This document shows, piece by piece, positions 46,356-56,246 of a stretch of 64,000 nucleotides of DNA. The stretch's first letter is position 1; each line of letters opens with the position of its first letter. The notes beneath the pieces were generated by a model that saw only the letters and a program-made list of their open reading frames with translations, did no database searches and was not told where the DNA came from. The DNA comes from Pseudoxanthomonas sp. CF385 (GTDB lineage Bacteria > Pseudomonadota > Gammaproteobacteria > Xanthomonadales > Xanthomonadaceae): positions 1,270,001-1,334,000 of the forward strand of contig NZ_FNKZ01000001.1 in assembly GCF_900104255.1 (NCBI RefSeq), given 5' to 3'. The position numbers were made by a program, and so were the translations under genes.

Positions 46356-46724
46356 ATGATCCAGATGCAGAGCTACCTTGACGCGGCCGACAACTCCGGC
46401 GCCAAGGAACTGATGTGCATCAAGGTGCTGGGCGGCTCCAAGCGCCGTTACGCCGGCATCGGTGACATCATCAAGGTGACCGTGAAGGACGCCATTCCGC
46501 GCGGCAAGGTCAAGAAGGGCGAAGTCTACGATGCCGTGGTCGTGCGCACCCGCAAGGGCGTTCGCCGCCCCGACGGTTCGCTGATCCGCTTCGACGGCAA
46601 CGCCGCCGTGCTGCTAAACAACAAGCAGGAGCCGATCGGCACCCGCATCTTCGGGCCCGTGACCCGCGAGCTGCGTTCCGAGAAGTTCATGAAGATCGTT
46701 TCGCTCGCGCCTGAAGTGCTCTGA
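46356..46724 (+). CDS. rplN: 50S ribosomal protein L14
   Basis: 122 residues. [20 protein letters not shown] and [20 protein letters not shown] are family signatures; [20 protein letters not shown] ends it. L14 contacts 16S helix 14 and the silencing factor RsfS. First gene of the spc block. Confidence 0.98.
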   Translation: MIQMQSYLDAADNSGAKELMCIKVLGGSKRRYAGIGDIIKVTVKDAIPRGKVKKGEVYDAVVVRTRKGVRRPDGSLIRFDGNAAVLLNNKQEPIGTRIFGPVTRELRSEKFMKIVSLAPEVL

Positions 46725-46739
46725 GCGGAGGACATAGAA

Positions 46740-47057
46740 ATGGCAAACCGTATCAAGAAGGGCGACCAGGTCGTCGTCATCACCGGCAAGGACAAGGGCA
46801 AGAAGGGCGACGTGGTTCGCGTGGACGGTGACCGTGTGGTCGTCTCCAACGTGAATGTCGTCAAGCGCCACACCAAGCCGAACCCGCAGGCCGGTGTCGC
46901 GGGTGGCGTGGTTGAGAGCGAGCGCTCGATCCACATCTCCAATGTCGCGCTGTTCAACCCGGCGACGGGCAAGGGCGAGCGTATCGGTTTCAAGGTGCTG
47001 GAGGATGGACGCAAACTGCGTGTGTTCCGCTCCAGCGGTGAGGCGCTCGACGCCTGA
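46740..47057 (+). CDS. rplX: 50S ribosomal protein L24
   Basis: 105 residues. The KOW motif is [40 protein letters not shown] follows. L24 begins 50S folding by binding the 5' end of 23S rRNA. Preceded by GGAGGA; 11 bases before rplE. Confidence 0.97.
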   Translation: MANRIKKGDQVVVITGKDKGKKGDVVRVDGDRVVVSNVNVVKRHTKPNPQAGVAGGVVESERSIHISNVALFNPATGKGERIGFKVLEDGRKLRVFRSSGEALDA

Positions 47058-47068
47058 GGAATGAGGAC

Positions 47069-47611
47069 ATGACCACCCGTCTCGAAAAAATCTACAAGGA
47101 AGAAGTGGCGCCGGCTCTGATGAAGAAGTTCGGCTACACCAATCCGATGGAAGTACCGAAGATCACCAAGATCACCATCAACATGGGTGTGGGTGAAGCG
47201 GCGACCAACAAGAAGATCCTGGAAAACGCCGTGGCCGACCTGGCCAAGATCACCGGCCAGAAGCCGATCACGACCAAGTCCCGCGTGTCGGTGGCTTCGT
47301 TCAAGATCCGCGATGGCTGGCCGATCGGCTGCAAGGTCACCCTGCGTCGCGCCAAGATGTACGAATTCCTGGATCGCCTGATCAGCATCTCGCTGCCGCG
47401 CGTCCGCGACTTCCGTGGCGTGTCCGGCCGTTCGTTCGACGGTCGCGGCAACTACAACATGGGCGTGAAGGAACAGATCATCTTCCCGGAAATCGACTTC
47501 GACGCCGTCGACGCGATCCGCGGCATGGATATCGCCATCACGACGACCGCCAAGAACGACGCCGAAGCGAAGGCGCTGCTCGAAGCGTTCAAGTTCCCGT
47601 TCCGCAACTGA
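47069..47611 (+). CDS. rplE: 50S ribosomal protein L5
   Basis: 180 residues. [40 protein letters not shown] and [20 protein letters not shown] are hallmarks. L5 binds 5S rRNA and contacts the P-site tRNA from the central protuberance. Twenty bases before rpsN. Confidence 0.98.
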   Translation: MTTRLEKIYKEEVAPALMKKFGYTNPMEVPKITKITINMGVGEAATNKKILENAVADLAKITGQKPITTKSRVSVASFKIRDGWPIGCKVTLRRAKMYEFLDRLISISLPRVRDFRGVSGRSFDGRGNYNMGVKEQIIFPEIDFDAVDAIRGMDIAITTTAKNDAEAKALLEAFKFPFRN

Positions 47612-47631
47612 TTCGCTAGGAAAAAGACATC

Positions 47632-47937
47632 ATGGCAAAGACCTCGATGGTCAACCGCGACATCAAGCGGGAAAAGCTGGCCAAGCAGTACGCCGCCAAG
47701 CGTGACGCGCTGAAGAAGATCATCTCCAGCCAAGACGCGTCGTACGAAGACAAGATCGACGCGGTGACCAAGCTGCAGAAGCTGCCGCGCGACTCTTCGC
47801 CGAGCCGCCAGCGCAACCGCTGCGAGCTGTCTGGTCGTTCGCGTGGCGTGTACCGCAAGTTCGGCCTTGGCCGCAACATGCTGCGCAAGGCGACGATGAA
47901 CGGCGACGTGCCGGGCCTGCGCAAGGCCAGCTGGTAA
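47632..47937 (+). CDS. rpsN: 30S ribosomal protein S14 (zinc-free form)
   Basis: 101 residues. [20 protein letters not shown] and [20 protein letters not shown] are typical; only one Cys is present, so this is the long, zinc-independent C-minus type. It binds in the 30S head near S3 and S10. A 203-base gap with a terminator-like stem follows, which is unusual inside an spc operon. Confidence 0.97.
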   Translation: MAKTSMVNRDIKREKLAKQYAAKRDALKKIISSQDASYEDKIDAVTKLQKLPRDSSPSRQRNRCELSGRSRGVYRKFGLGRNMLRKATMNGDVPGLRKASW

Positions 47938-47983
47938 TAGCCTCCCGCGCCGTCCGAAAGGGCGGTCGCATAGGCTGAAGAGA

Positions 47984-48019
47984 CAAGTCCGGCACACGCC
48001 GGACTTGTTGTTGTACAAT
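47984..48019 (+). terminator. Internal terminator-like stem before rpsH
   Basis: CAAGTCCGGC and GCCGGACTTG (47984-47993 with 47998-48007, loop ACAC) form a perfect 10-bp stem, followed by TTGTTGT. A possible -10 hexamer TACAAT (48014-48019) comes right after, with no good -35. The element could partly stop transcription after rpsN and restart it for rpsH onward. Confidence 0.6.
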
Positions 48020-48140
48020 GTTCGGCTCCCGCGACCTGGGTCGGGGAGGGCGGTCCGTCCGCCACCCACCTGGGGGTGTCCAGGCACAACCTAGATTTTC
48101 GCGAAAGCGGATATCGGTGCTACTCATAAGGCAGACTCTA

Positions 48141-48539
48141 ATGAGCATGACTGATCCCATCGCCGACATGCTGGTGCGCATTCGCAATGCCGCCGCTGTT
48201 GGCAAGCCGACGGTGAAGATGCCGTCCTCCAAGATCAAGACCTCGATCGCCAACGTCCTCAAGGCGGAAGGCTATGTCGGCGACGTCCGCGTGACGAAGA
48301 CCGAGAACAACAAGGCCGAGCTCGAGATCGTCCTGAAGTATTTCGAAGGCAAGCCGGTCATCGAGAAGCTGAGCCGCGTGTCCCGTTCGGGCCTGCGCCA
48401 GTACCGTGGCAAGGCCGAACTGCCGAAGGTCCTCGGTGGCCTGGGCGTCGCCATCATCTCCACCTCGAAGGGCATCATGACCGATGCGCAGGCCCGTGCG
48501 GCCGGCGTGGGTGGTGAAGTCCTGTGCTTCGTGGCCTAA
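48141..48539 (+). CDS. rpsH: 30S ribosomal protein S8
   Basis: 132 residues. [20 protein letters not shown] starts the family and [20 protein letters not shown] is the conserved C-terminal RNA-binding end. S8 binds helix 21 of 16S rRNA and in E. coli represses the spc operon at the rplE site. MSMTDP from 48141 is taken as the start; the second Met is six bases on. Confidence 0.97.
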   Translation: MSMTDPIADMLVRIRNAAAVGKPTVKMPSSKIKTSIANVLKAEGYVGDVRVTKTENNKAELEIVLKYFEGKPVIEKLSRVSRSGLRQYRGKAELPKVLGGLGVAIISTSKGIMTDAQARAAGVGGEVLCFVA

Positions 48540-48555
48540 GCGAAGGAGCCCACAC

Positions 48556-49083
48556 ATGTCCCGCGTAGCCAAGAAGCCGATCAATCTCCCGAAGGGCGTC
48601 GAACTGAACGTCCAGGGCGAGACCCTCAACGTCAAGGGCCCGAAGGGCACCCTGTCCATCGCCAAGCCGGCCGGCGTCGACGTCAATGTCGACAACGGCG
48701 TTGCGAACCTGTCGCCGGCGACGCCGGCCGACGACGCCCTCACCGGCACCATCCGCGCGATCCTGGCCAACATGGTCAAGGGCGTGTCGGAAGGCTTCGA
48801 GCGCAAGCTCGAGCTGGTGGGCGTGGGTTACCGCGCCGCGATGCAGGGCAAGGACCTGAACCTGTCGCTGGGTTTCTCGCATCCGATCCTGTTCAAGACG
48901 CCGGAAGGCATCACCATCGCCACCCCGACCCAGACCGAAATCCTGGTCCAGGGTGCCGACAAGCAGCGCGTTGGCGAAGTCGCCGCCAAGATCCGCGGTT
49001 TCCGTCCGCCGGAGCCCTATAAGGGCAAGGGCGTGAAGTACTCCGACGAAACCATCATCCGCAAGGAAGCGAAGAAGGCCTAA
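48556..49083 (+). CDS. rplF: 50S ribosomal protein L6
   Basis: 175 residues in two similar domains. [20 protein letters not shown] starts it and the second domain contains [20 protein letters not shown] and [21 protein letters not shown]6 lies by the sarcin-ricin loop at the factor-binding site. Preceded by AAGGAG. Confidence 0.97.
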   Translation: MSRVAKKPINLPKGVELNVQGETLNVKGPKGTLSIAKPAGVDVNVDNGVANLSPATPADDALTGTIRAILANMVKGVSEGFERKLELVGVGYRAAMQGKDLNLSLGFSHPILFKTPEGITIATPTQTEILVQGADKQRVGEVAAKIRGFRPPEPYKGKGVKYSDETIIRKEAKKA

Positions 49084-49112
49084 CCGGGTCTTCGGCTTCG
49101 AGGAATCAGATC

Positions 49113-49469
49113 ATGAGCATCAAGAACACCGCCCGCCTGCGCCGCGCCAAGTCGACCCGCGCGCACATCCGAGAGCTCGGCGTGCCGCGCCTGTCGGTGC
49201 TGCGTACCGGCCAGCACATCTATGCCCAGCTGTTCACCGCGGACGGCGCCAAGGTCATCGCTTCGGCGAACACCCTGCAGGCCGACGTGAAGGATGGCCT
49301 GAAGAACGGCAAGAACAGCGACGCCGCCGCACGCGTCGGCACGCTCATCGCCGAGCGCGCCAAGGCCGCGGGCATCGAGAAGGTCGCTTTCGACCGCTCG
49401 GGCTACCGCTACCACGGCCGCATCAAGGCGCTGGCCGACGCCGCCCGCGAGGGTGGCCTGCAGTTCTAA
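49113..49469 (+). CDS. rplR: 50S ribosomal protein L18
   Basis: 118 residues. [20 protein letters not shown] and [20 protein letters not shown] are family ends. L18 binds 5S rRNA with L5. Followed by an unusually long 156-base spacer before rpsE. Confidence 0.97.
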   Translation: MSIKNTARLRRAKSTRAHIRELGVPRLSVLRTGQHIYAQLFTADGAKVIASANTLQADVKDGLKNGKNSDAAARVGTLIAERAKAAGIEKVAFDRSGYRYHGRIKALADAAREGGLQF

Positions 49470-49477
49470 GCTTGAAG

Positions 49478-49499
49478 GGCATGGGGGCGACCCCATGCC
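49478..49499 (+). promoter_or_regulatory. Stem-loop in the rplR-rpsE spacer
   Basis: GGCATGGGG and CCCCATGCC form a perfect 9-bp stem with loop GCGA, eight bases after the rplR stop. The 156-base spacer also holds a GC-rich block (about 49505-49550) and an A/C-rich stretch before rpsE. This gap is usually very short, so the element may be an RNA control or processing site. Confidence 0.5.
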
Positions 49500-49625
49500 T
49501 TGTCCTGCCGGCGCGGGCTGCGCCGGGCGCGGTCGCCCTTCTGCGGCGGTCGTAGCCTCACCGTTCCACACCACAACCATAAGCGGCCAAGCCGTACATA
49601 CCTCATCAACCAAGGAATTCAAGCA

Positions 49626-50168
49626 ATGGCAGAAGAACGTCAGCCGCGGGGTCGCGATCGCGACCGCAACCGCGAAGAGAAAGTCGACGACGGCATGATC
49701 GAGAAGCTGGTCGCGGTCAACCGCGTCAGCAAGACCGTCAAGGGTGGTCGCCAGTTCACCTTCACCGCACTGACGGTGGTGGGCGACGGCAACGGCAAGA
49801 TCGGTTTCGGTTACGGCAAGGCGCGCGAAGTGCCGGTCGCCATCCAGAAGTCGATGGAGTACGCCCGCAAGGGCATGCTGAACGTCGACCTGAACAACGG
49901 CACCCTGTGGCACCCGGTCAAGGCCGGCCACGGCGCGGCGCGCGTGTTCATGCAGCCCGCCTCGGAAGGTACGGGCGTCATCGCCGGCGGTGCCATGCGC
50001 GCCGTGCTGGAAGCGGTGGGCGTGAAGAACGTGCTGGCCAAGGCCGTCGGTTCGCGCAACCCGATCAACCTGGTCCGCGCCACGCTGAAGGGCCTGAGCG
50101 ACATGCAGTCGCCGACCCGCATCGCAGCCAAGCGCGGCAAGAAGGTGGAGGAACTCCTCAATGGCTAA
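49626..50168 (+). CDS. rpsE: 30S ribosomal protein S5
   Basis: 180 residues. An Arg/Asp/Glu-rich N-terminus ([14 protein letters not shown]) precedes the core [20 protein letters not shown], with [20 protein letters not shown] and [20 protein letters not shown]5 shapes mRNA entry and accuracy; the spectinomycin-resistance loop near [12 protein letters not shown] is unaltered. Overlaps rpmD by eight bases. Confidence 0.97.
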   Translation: MAEERQPRGRDRDRNREEKVDDGMIEKLVAVNRVSKTVKGGRQFTFTALTVVGDGNGKIGFGYGKAREVPVAIQKSMEYARKGMLNVDLNNGTLWHPVKAGHGAARVFMQPASEGTGVIAGGAMRAVLEAVGVKNVLAKAVGSRNPINLVRATLKGLSDMQSPTRIAAKRGKKVEELLNG

Positions 50169-50352
50169 CGAGTCCAACAAGACCGTCAAGGTGCGCCTGG
50201 TGCGCGGCCTGCGTGGTTCCCAGTCGCGTCACCGCCTGTCGGTGAAGGCGCTGGGCCTGAACAAGCTCAACGATGTGCGTGAACTGAAGGACAGCCCGCA
50301 GGTGCGCGGTCTGATCGCCAAGGTCCACTACCTCGTCAAGGTCGAGGAGTAA
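50161..50352 (+). CDS. rpmD: 50S ribosomal protein L30
   Basis: 63 residues. [20 protein letters not shown] and [20 protein letters not shown] match the short bacterial L30. Its ATG lies inside the end of rpsE, indicating coupled translation; rplO is five bases on. Confidence 0.96.
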   Translation: MANESNKTVKVRLVRGLRGSQSRHRLSVKALGLNKLNDVRELKDSPQVRGLIAKVHYLVKVEE

Positions 50353-50357
50353 TCAAC

Positions 50358-50795
50358 ATGCGTCTCAACACACTGAAGCCCGCCGAGGGCGCCCGCACCG
50401 AACGCACCCGCGTCGGCCGCGGCATCGGTTCCGGCCTGGGCAAGACCGCCGGTCGTGGCCACAAGGGTTCGTTCGCGCGCGCCGGCAAGGGCAAGATCAA
50501 GGCGAAGTTCGAAGGCGGCCAGATGCCGCTGATCAAGCGTCTGCCGAAGGTCGGCTTCCGCTCCAAGCTGAAGCTGGATTGCGCCGAAGTGCTGTCGTAC
50601 CAGCTGGAGAAGCTGGAAGCCGGCGAGATCGACTTCGCCGCGCTGCGTGCCGCCAAGCTGGTGCCGAGCACCGCCAAGCGCGCCAAGATCGTCAAGAAGG
50701 GCGAACTCACCAAGAAGTTCGTGCTGAAGGGCGTGGCCGCCACGGCCGGTGCCAAGGCTGCCATCGAGGCTGCCGGCGGCAGCGTGCAGGAGTAA
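50358..50795 (+). CDS. rplO: 50S ribosomal protein L15
   Basis: 145 residues. [20 protein letters not shown] and [20 protein letters not shown] form the glycine-rich extension through 23S rRNA; the globular C-terminal domain ends [13 protein letters not shown] late-assembly protein. Seven bases before secY. Confidence 0.97.
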   Translation: MRLNTLKPAEGARTERTRVGRGIGSGLGKTAGRGHKGSFARAGKGKIKAKFEGGQMPLIKRLPKVGFRSKLKLDCAEVLSYQLEKLEAGEIDFAALRAAKLVPSTAKRAKIVKKGELTKKFVLKGVAATAGAKAAIEAAGGSVQE

Positions 50796-50802
50796 CGGAC
50801 GC

Positions 50803-52164
50803 ATGGCGCAGGGTAATGCCGCCAGTGCGCTGGCAGGCGCAGGCAAGTTCACCGAACTCCGCCAGCGCCTGCTGTTCGTGCTGGGCGCGCTGATCGTCTA
50901 CCGGATCGGCTGTTTCGTGCCGGTGCCGGGCGTCAATCCCGATGCCATGCTTGCGATGATGCAGGCGCAGGGCGGCGGCATCGTGGACATGTTCAACATG
51001 TTCTCGGGCGGCGCCCTGCACCGTTTCAGCATCTTCGCGCTCAACGTCATGCCCTACATCTCGGCTTCGATCGTGATGCAGTTGGGCGTGCACATCTTCC
51101 CCAGCCTGAAAGCGCTGCAGAAGGAAGGCGAATCCGGTCGTCGCAAGATCACCCAGTACTCGCGCATCGGCGCCGTGATGCTGGCGGTCGTGCAGGGCGG
51201 CAGCATCGCCACCGCGCTGCAGAACCAGGTCGCCCCGGGTGGCATGCCGGTGGTGTACGCGCCGGGCATGGGCTTCGTGCTGACCGCGGTCGTCGCGCTG
51301 ACCGCAGGCACCATCTTCCTGATGTGGCTGGGCGAGCAGGTGACGGAGCGCGGCATCGGCAACGGCGTCTCGCTGATCATCTTCGCCGGTATCGTGGCGG
51401 GCCTGCCGGGTGCGGTCATCCAGACCGTCGGCGCATTCCGCGACGGCACGCTGAGCTTCATCTCGCTGCTGGTGATCGCGCTGGTGGTACTTGGCTTCAC
51501 GTTCCTGGTCGTGTTCGTCGAACGCGGACAGCGTCGTATCACGGTGAACTACGCACGCCGCCAGGGTGGCCGCAACGCGTATATGAACCAGACGTCGTTC
51601 CTGCCGCTGAAGCTCAACATGGCCGGCGTGATCCCGCCGATCTTCGCCTCCAGCATCCTGGCCTTCCCGGCCACGCTGGCGATGTGGTCCGGCCAGGGCA
51701 GTGGCGCCAGCACGTGGCTGCAGCGCATCTCCAATGCGCTGGCTCCGGGCGAGCCGCTGCACATGATCGTGTTCGCCGCGATGATCATCGGTTTCGCGTT
51801 CTTCTACACCGCCCTGGTATTCAACTCCCAGGAAACGGCGGAGAACCTGAAGAAGTCCGGCGCGCTGATCCCTGGCATCCGTCCCGGCAAGGCCACGGCC
51901 GACTATGTGGACGGCGTGCTGACCCGCCTGACGGCGATCGGTTCGCTGTACCTGGTGGCGGTCTGCCTGTTGCCGGAAGTGATGCGCACGCAGCTGGGCA
52001 CCTCGTTCTACTTCGGCGGCACGTCGCTGTTGATCGTGGTGGTGGTGGTGATGGACTTCATCGCGCAGATCCAGGCGCACCTGATGTCCCACCAGTACGA
52101 GAGCCTGCTGAAGAAGGCCAATCTGAAAGGTGGTTCGCGGGGCGGTCTTGCCCCCCGTGGCTGA
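50803..52164 (+). CDS. secY: Preprotein translocase subunit SecY
   Basis: 453 residues with ten membrane helices. [16 protein letters not shown] follows helix 1; [20 protein letters not shown] forms the plug region; LKYYGGNRQ-like [20 protein letters not shown] and cytosolic loops bind SecA and the ribosome; [20 protein letters not shown] ends helix 10. It is the protein-conducting channel with SecE, encoded about 27 kb upstream. No rpmJ follows; a 345-base spacer leads to rpsM. Confidence 0.97.
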   Translation: MAQGNAASALAGAGKFTELRQRLLFVLGALIVYRIGCFVPVPGVNPDAMLAMMQAQGGGIVDMFNMFSGGALHRFSIFALNVMPYISASIVMQLGVHIFPSLKALQKEGESGRRKITQYSRIGAVMLAVVQGGSIATALQNQVAPGGMPVVYAPGMGFVLTAVVALTAGTIFLMWLGEQVTERGIGNGVSLIIFAGIVAGLPGAVIQTVGAFRDGTLSFISLLVIALVVLGFTFLVVFVERGQRRITVNYARRQGGRNAYMNQTSFLPLKLNMAGVIPPIFASSILAFPATLAMWSGQGSGASTWLQRISNALAPGEPLHMIVFAAMIIGFAFFYTALVFNSQETAENLKKSGALIPGIRPGKATADYVDGVLTRLTAIGSLYLVAVCLLPEVMRTQLGTSFYFGGTSLLIVVVVVMDFIAQIQAHLMSHQYESLLKKANLKGGSRGGLAPRG

Positions 52165-52509
52165 GGTATAATCGCGGGCTTCCCGCACCAGTCCGGCCCC
52201 TCGTGGCCGGCTGACTTAGATGGGCGGCCTCCGCGGCGATCCGGCGCGGGGGTGAGAACCAGCCAGTCCCTGCGCCAGAGTAGCGCGGGCGGGGCAGGGC
52301 GAGGGGCAACCCCCGTCCCGCACCAGGCCGGTTCCGGCGCCGGAGCATGGGCACACTCCCCATGCCGGGTTCGCAGTCGGCTCTGTCCGGCACGGACTTC
52401 CAAGGAACCCCGGATCTTGCTACACTTTCCAGTTCACTCCGCCTGTCTGCGCGAATCCCGCCCGGGATGACCGTACACGGGCCAATACTCACAGTTGGAG
52501 AACCGCGTC
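52165..52509 (+). promoter_or_regulatory. secY-rpsM spacer with possible alpha operon promoter
   Basis: 345 bases without a gene. TATAAT at 52167-52172 is a consensus -10, but no good -35 lies 16-18 bases before it. The rest is GC-rich with several short complementary runs and an AT-richer stretch near 52415-52490. rpmJ, which often lies here in other proteobacteria, is absent. The spacer may hold the alpha operon leader that S4 regulates in enterics; no pseudoknot could be confirmed by eye. Confidence 0.45.
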
Positions 52510-52866
52510 ATGGCGCGTATTGCAGGTGTCAACCTGCCTGCCCAGAAGCATGTCTGGGTCGGTTTGCAAAGCATTTTCGGCATTGGCCGTACCCGTTCCA
52601 AGAAGGTCTGCGAAGCCGCTGGCGTCGCCTCGACCACCAAGATCCGCGACCTGTCGGAGCCGGAAGTCGAGCGCCTGCGCGCCGAAGTCGGCAAGTACGT
52701 GGTCGAAGGCGACCTGCGTCGTGAAGTCGGCATCGCCATCAAGCGACTGATGGACCTGGGCTGCTACCGCGGCCTGCGCCACCGTCGCGGCCTGCCGCTG
52801 CGTGGCCAGCGCACCCGTACCAACGCCCGTACCCGCAAGGGTCCGCGCAAAGCCATCAAGAAGTAA
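52510..52866 (+). CDS. rpsM: 30S ribosomal protein S13
   Basis: 118 residues. [20 protein letters not shown] and [20 protein letters not shown] are signatures; the basic tail [14 protein letters not shown] reaches the P site. S13 bridges the subunits. First gene of the alpha operon. Confidence 0.98.
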   Translation: MARIAGVNLPAQKHVWVGLQSIFGIGRTRSKKVCEAAGVASTTKIRDLSEPEVERLRAEVGKYVVEGDLRREVGIAIKRLMDLGCYRGLRHRRGLPLRGQRTRTNARTRKGPRKAIKK

Positions 52867-52878
52867 GGGGCGACCATC

Positions 52879-53271
52879 ATGGCCAAGCCAGCTGCTGCCA
52901 AAGTCAAGAAGAAGATCAAGCGCGTCATCACCGACGGCGTCGCCCACGTCCACGCTTCTTTCAACAACACCATCGTCACCATCACCGACCGCCAGGGCAA
53001 TGCGCTTTCCTGGGCGACCTCGGGCGGTGCCGGTTTCCGCGGTTCCCGCAAGTCCACGCCGTTCGCGGCCCAGGTCGCCGCCGAGAAGGCCGGTCGTGCC
53101 GCTCTGGACTACGGCGTGAAGTCGCTGGAAGTCCGCATCAAGGGCCCGGGTCCGGGCCGTGAGTCGGCCGTGCGTTCGTTGAACAACGTGGGCTACAAGA
53201 TCACCAACATCATCGACGTGACGCCGATCCCGCACAACGGGTGCCGTCCGCCGAAAAAGCGTCGCGTCTAA
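52879..53271 (+). CDS. rpsK: 30S ribosomal protein S11
   Basis: 130 residues. [20 protein letters not shown] and [20 protein letters not shown] are family blocks; [10 protein letters not shown] ends it. S11 lies on the platform near the mRNA exit. Twelve bases after rpsM. Confidence 0.98.
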   Translation: MAKPAAAKVKKKIKRVITDGVAHVHASFNNTIVTITDRQGNALSWATSGGAGFRGSRKSTPFAAQVAAEKAGRAALDYGVKSLEVRIKGPGPGRESAVRSLNNVGYKITNIIDVTPIPHNGCRPPKKRRV

Positions 53272-53285
53272 GGGGGCGATAAGAA

Positions 53286-53915
53286 ATGGCTCGTTATATC
53301 GGTCCTACCTGTAAGCTCGCGCGCCGCGAAGGCGCCGACCTGTCGCTCAAGAGCCCGGCCCGTGCGCTGGACTCCAAGTGCAAGCTGGAGCAGAAGCCCG
53401 GCCAGCACGGCGCCACCGCCCGCAAGGGCAAGCTGTCCGACTACGCCACCCAGCTGCGCGAGAAGCAGAAGGTCAAGCGTATCTACGGCCTGCTGGAGCG
53501 CCAGTTCCGCAACTACTACAAGAAGGCCTCGACCAAGAAGGGCAACACCGGCGAGAACCTGCTGCAGCTGCTGGAAACCCGCCTGGACAATGTCATCTAC
53601 CGCATGGGCTTCGCCGTGACCCGTCCGGCCGCCCGCCAGCTGGTCTCGCACCGTGGCGTGCTGGTCAACGGCAAGCCGGTCAACCTGCCTTCGTACCAGA
53701 TCAAGGCCGGTGACGCGATCGCGCTGTCGGAGAAGGCCCAGAAGCAGCTCCGCGTGCAGGAGTCGCTGACGGTCGCCGAGCAGCTCGACCTGAACCCGTC
53801 GTGGGTCGAAGTCGATGCGAAGAAGTTCAGCGGCGTGTTCAAGGCGGTTCCGGCGCGTTCGGACCTGCCCGCCGACATCAACGAAGCGCTGATCGTCGAG
53901 TTGTACTCGAAGTAA
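53286..53915 (+). CDS. rpsD: 30S ribosomal protein S4
   Basis: 209 residues. [20 protein letters not shown] starts it; the S4 RNA-binding domain contains [20 protein letters not shown] and [21 protein letters not shown]4 starts 30S body assembly and, in enterics, represses the alpha operon by binding its leader. Followed after 50 bases by rpoA. Confidence 0.98.
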   Translation: MARYIGPTCKLARREGADLSLKSPARALDSKCKLEQKPGQHGATARKGKLSDYATQLREKQKVKRIYGLLERQFRNYYKKASTKKGNTGENLLQLLETRLDNVIYRMGFAVTRPAARQLVSHRGVLVNGKPVNLPSYQIKAGDAIALSEKAQKQLRVQESLTVAEQLDLNPSWVEVDAKKFSGVFKAVPARSDLPADINEALIVELYSK

Positions 53916-53965
53916 TTCATTCACGCACCCCCGGGCGACCGGGGGACCGCAGGAGACAAAGCAAC

Positions 53966-54964
53966 ATGACGGGTATTACTCAGCAAGTGCTGCGCCCCCG
54001 CGGCCCGCAGATCGAGCGCCTGGCCGGCAACCGTGCGAAGGTGGTCATCGAACCGCTGGAGCGTGGTTACGGTCATACGCTCGGCAATGCGCTGCGCCGC
54101 GTGCTGCTGTCGTCGATCCCCGGCTTCGCGATCACCGAAGTCGAGATCGATGGCGTGCTGCACGAATACAGCACCATCGAAGGCATGCAGGAAGACGTGC
54201 TGGAAGTGCTGTTGAACCTGAAGGATGTGGCCATCCGCATCCACTCCGGCGATTCGTCCACCCTGAGCCTGGCCAAGCAGGGTCCGGGCGTGGTGACCGC
54301 CGGCGACATCAAGACCGACCACAACGTCGAGATCCTGAATCCGGAACTGGTCATCTGCAACCTGACCAAGGACACGGCGCTGAACATGCGCCTGAAGATC
54401 GAGCGTGGTTTCGGCTACCAGCCGGCCGCCGCCCGTCGTCGTCCGGATGAAGAGACCCGTGCGATCGGCCGCCTGGTGCTGGACGCCTCGTTCTCGCCGG
54501 TCCGTCGCGTCGCGTACGCGGTGGAGGCCGCGCGCGTAGAGCAGCGCACCGACCTGGACAAGCTGGTCCTGGACATCGAGACTAACGGCACGATCGACGC
54601 CGAGGAAGCCGTGCGCACCGCCGCCGACATCCTCAGCGACCAGCTGTCGGTGTTCGGTGACTTCACGCACCGCGACCGCGGCGCGCCGAAGCAGGCTGCC
54701 AGCGGCGTGGATCCGGTGCTGCTGCGCCCGATCGACGACCTGGAGCTGACGGTGCGTTCGGCCAACTGCCTGAAGGCCGAGAGCATCTACTACATCGGCG
54801 ACCTGATCCAGAAGACGGAAGTCGAACTGCTCAAGACCCCGAACCTCGGCAAGAAGTCGCTGACCGAGATCAAGGAAGTCCTGGCGCAGCGCGGCCTGTC
54901 CCTGGGCATGAAGCTGGAGAACTGGCCGCCGGCCGGTGTCGCCCAGCACGGCATGCTCGGCTGA
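53966..54964 (+). CDS. rpoA: RNA polymerase alpha subunit
   Basis: 332 residues. The N-terminal assembly domain has [20 protein letters not shown] and [20 protein letters not shown]; the C-terminal domain (from about 250) has [20 protein letters not shown] and [20 protein letters not shown], which contact UP elements and activators. Dimerises to start polymerase assembly. A very strong stem follows at 54975. Confidence 0.98.
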   Translation: MTGITQQVLRPRGPQIERLAGNRAKVVIEPLERGYGHTLGNALRRVLLSSIPGFAITEVEIDGVLHEYSTIEGMQEDVLEVLLNLKDVAIRIHSGDSSTLSLAKQGPGVVTAGDIKTDHNVEILNPELVICNLTKDTALNMRLKIERGFGYQPAAARRRPDEETRAIGRLVLDASFSPVRRVAYAVEAARVEQRTDLDKLVLDIETNGTIDAEEAVRTAADILSDQLSVFGDFTHRDRGAPKQAASGVDPVLLRPIDDLELTVRSANCLKAESIYYIGDLIQKTEVELLKTPNLGKKSLTEIKEVLAQRGLSLGMKLENWPPAGVAQHGMLG

Positions 54965-54974
54965 TGATGTAACC

Positions 54975-55004
54975 CGAAGCTCCCGCGCCCGCGCGGGAGC
55001 TTCG
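54975..55004 (+). terminator. 14-bp stem between rpoA and rplQ
   Basis: CGAAGCTCCCGCGC pairs perfectly with its complement (54991-55004) around a two-base CC centre, starting ten bases after the rpoA stop. TTGCAAC follows rather than a T-run. In a 185-base spacer, it may lower rplQ read-through or act as a processing site. Confidence 0.55.
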
Positions 55005-55149
55005 TTGCAACACTTTCGTCGACGGACCTGAAGGCCCGCGACGCTCCGGTCAAGGATGGCCGGTCCGGACCACCCGCAGTCCACTGTTCCAACGCCTGGA
55101 TGGCGACAGCGAAGTCCAACGTCCCACTCTTCTTTTAGGAATCCGACCC

Positions 55150-55524
55150 ATGCGCCACCAGAAAGCCGGCCGCAAGTTCAGCCGCACCAGCGCCCATCGC
55201 GAAGCGATGTTCCGCAACATGGCCGCCTCGCTCATCAAGCACGGCCTGATCAAGACCACCCTGCCGAAGGCCAAGGAACTGCGCCGCGTCGCGGAACCGC
55301 TGATCACCCTCGGCAAGATCGATGGCGTCGCCAATCGTCGTCTCGCCTTCTCGCGCCTGCGCGACAAGGAAGCCGTCGGCACCCTGTTCACCACGCTCGG
55401 CCCGCGCTACCAGTCGCGCCCGGGTGGCTACCTGCGCATCCTGAAGTGCGGCTTCCGCGCCGGCGACAACGCGCCGATGGCGTACGTCGAGCTGGTCGAT
55501 CGTCCGGAAGCGGCGACCGAGTAA
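55150..55524 (+). CDS. rplQ: 50S ribosomal protein L17
   Basis: 124 residues. [20 protein letters not shown] and [20 protein letters not shown] are family start blocks; [20 protein letters not shown] is near the end. L17 sits by the tunnel exit. Last gene of the alpha operon, here separated from rpoA by a spacer with a strong stem; an intrinsic terminator follows. Confidence 0.98.
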   Translation: MRHQKAGRKFSRTSAHREAMFRNMAASLIKHGLIKTTLPKAKELRRVAEPLITLGKIDGVANRRLAFSRLRDKEAVGTLFTTLGPRYQSRPGGYLRILKCGFRAGDNAPMAYVELVDRPEAATE

Positions 55525-55550
55525 GGTCCGCGCGAAGGCGTCAAGCGAGA

Positions 55551-55576
55551 ACCCCGGCCAATGCCGGGGTTTTTGC
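55551..55576 (+). terminator. Intrinsic terminator of the alpha operon
   Basis: ACCCCGGC and GCCGGGGT (55551-55558 with 55563-55570, loop CAAT) followed by TTTTGCGTTT. A clear Rho-independent terminator 26 bases after rplQ, marking the end of the ribosomal supercluster. Confidence 0.85.
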
Positions 55577-55679
55577 GTTTCTGGGGTGGCTCGCGCCCGC
55601 CGGGTGCGGCAGCCGGCCGCAGGTGACGTGGATGCGCCCGCTTGTGGATAATGCGGCAACCCCCATGCGACCGGTGACG

Positions 55680-56195
55680 ATGAATCCTCTCCGCTGGAGT
55701 TTCCGCGCACAGTGCTTCCTGGGCTTCGCGATCTGCGCGGGCCTGCTCGGTTATGCCCTGTACGTGCAGTTCGTGCAGCACCTGGAACCGTGTCCTTTCT
55801 GCATCTTCCAGCGGCTGGCCTTCGCCGCGACCGGCGTGCTGTTCCTGCTCGGTGCGCTGCATGGGCCGCGCCGCGCGGGTGGCCGCCGCGTCTACGGCGT
55901 GCTGACCTTCATCGCCGCCGCCACGGGCATCGGCATCGCCGGGCGGCACGTCTGGGTGCAGGTGTTCCCGCCGCTGATGCCGAGCTGCGGCCCGGGTTGG
56001 GACTACATGATCGAGACGAACACCTGGCTCGGTGTCGTGCAGAAGGTGCTGTCCGCCAAGGGCGACTGCAGCACCGTCGACTGGAGTTTCCTCGGCCTGA
56101 CCATGCCGATGTGGAGCCTGGTGTGGTTCGTGCTGCTCGCCATCTGGGCCTTGTGGATCGGCTTCCGGGCCCGCAAGACCTCGACCTTCCGCTGA
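55680..56195 (+). CDS. dsbB: Disulfide bond formation protein B
   Basis: 171 residues with four membrane helices. The first periplasmic loop holds PCPFC (Cys38/Cys41) and the second holds Cys103 (LMPSCG) and Cys130 (AKGDCS), the four redox cysteines that move electrons from DsbA to quinone. ATG at 55680 gives the usual length; one 15 bases upstream is possible. It lies alone between the alpha operon terminator and the DAHP synthase gene. Confidence 0.94.
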   Translation: MNPLRWSFRAQCFLGFAICAGLLGYALYVQFVQHLEPCPFCIFQRLAFAATGVLFLLGALHGPRRAGGRRVYGVLTFIAAATGIGIAGRHVWVQVFPPLMPSCGPGWDYMIETNTWLGVVQKVLSAKGDCSTVDWSFLGLTMPMWSLVWFVLLAIWALWIGFRARKTSTFR

Positions 56196-56246
56196 TTTGA
56201 CGCGGCGCACCAGTCTGTCACGATGGTGGGCCGCAAGGAGCCCGCC

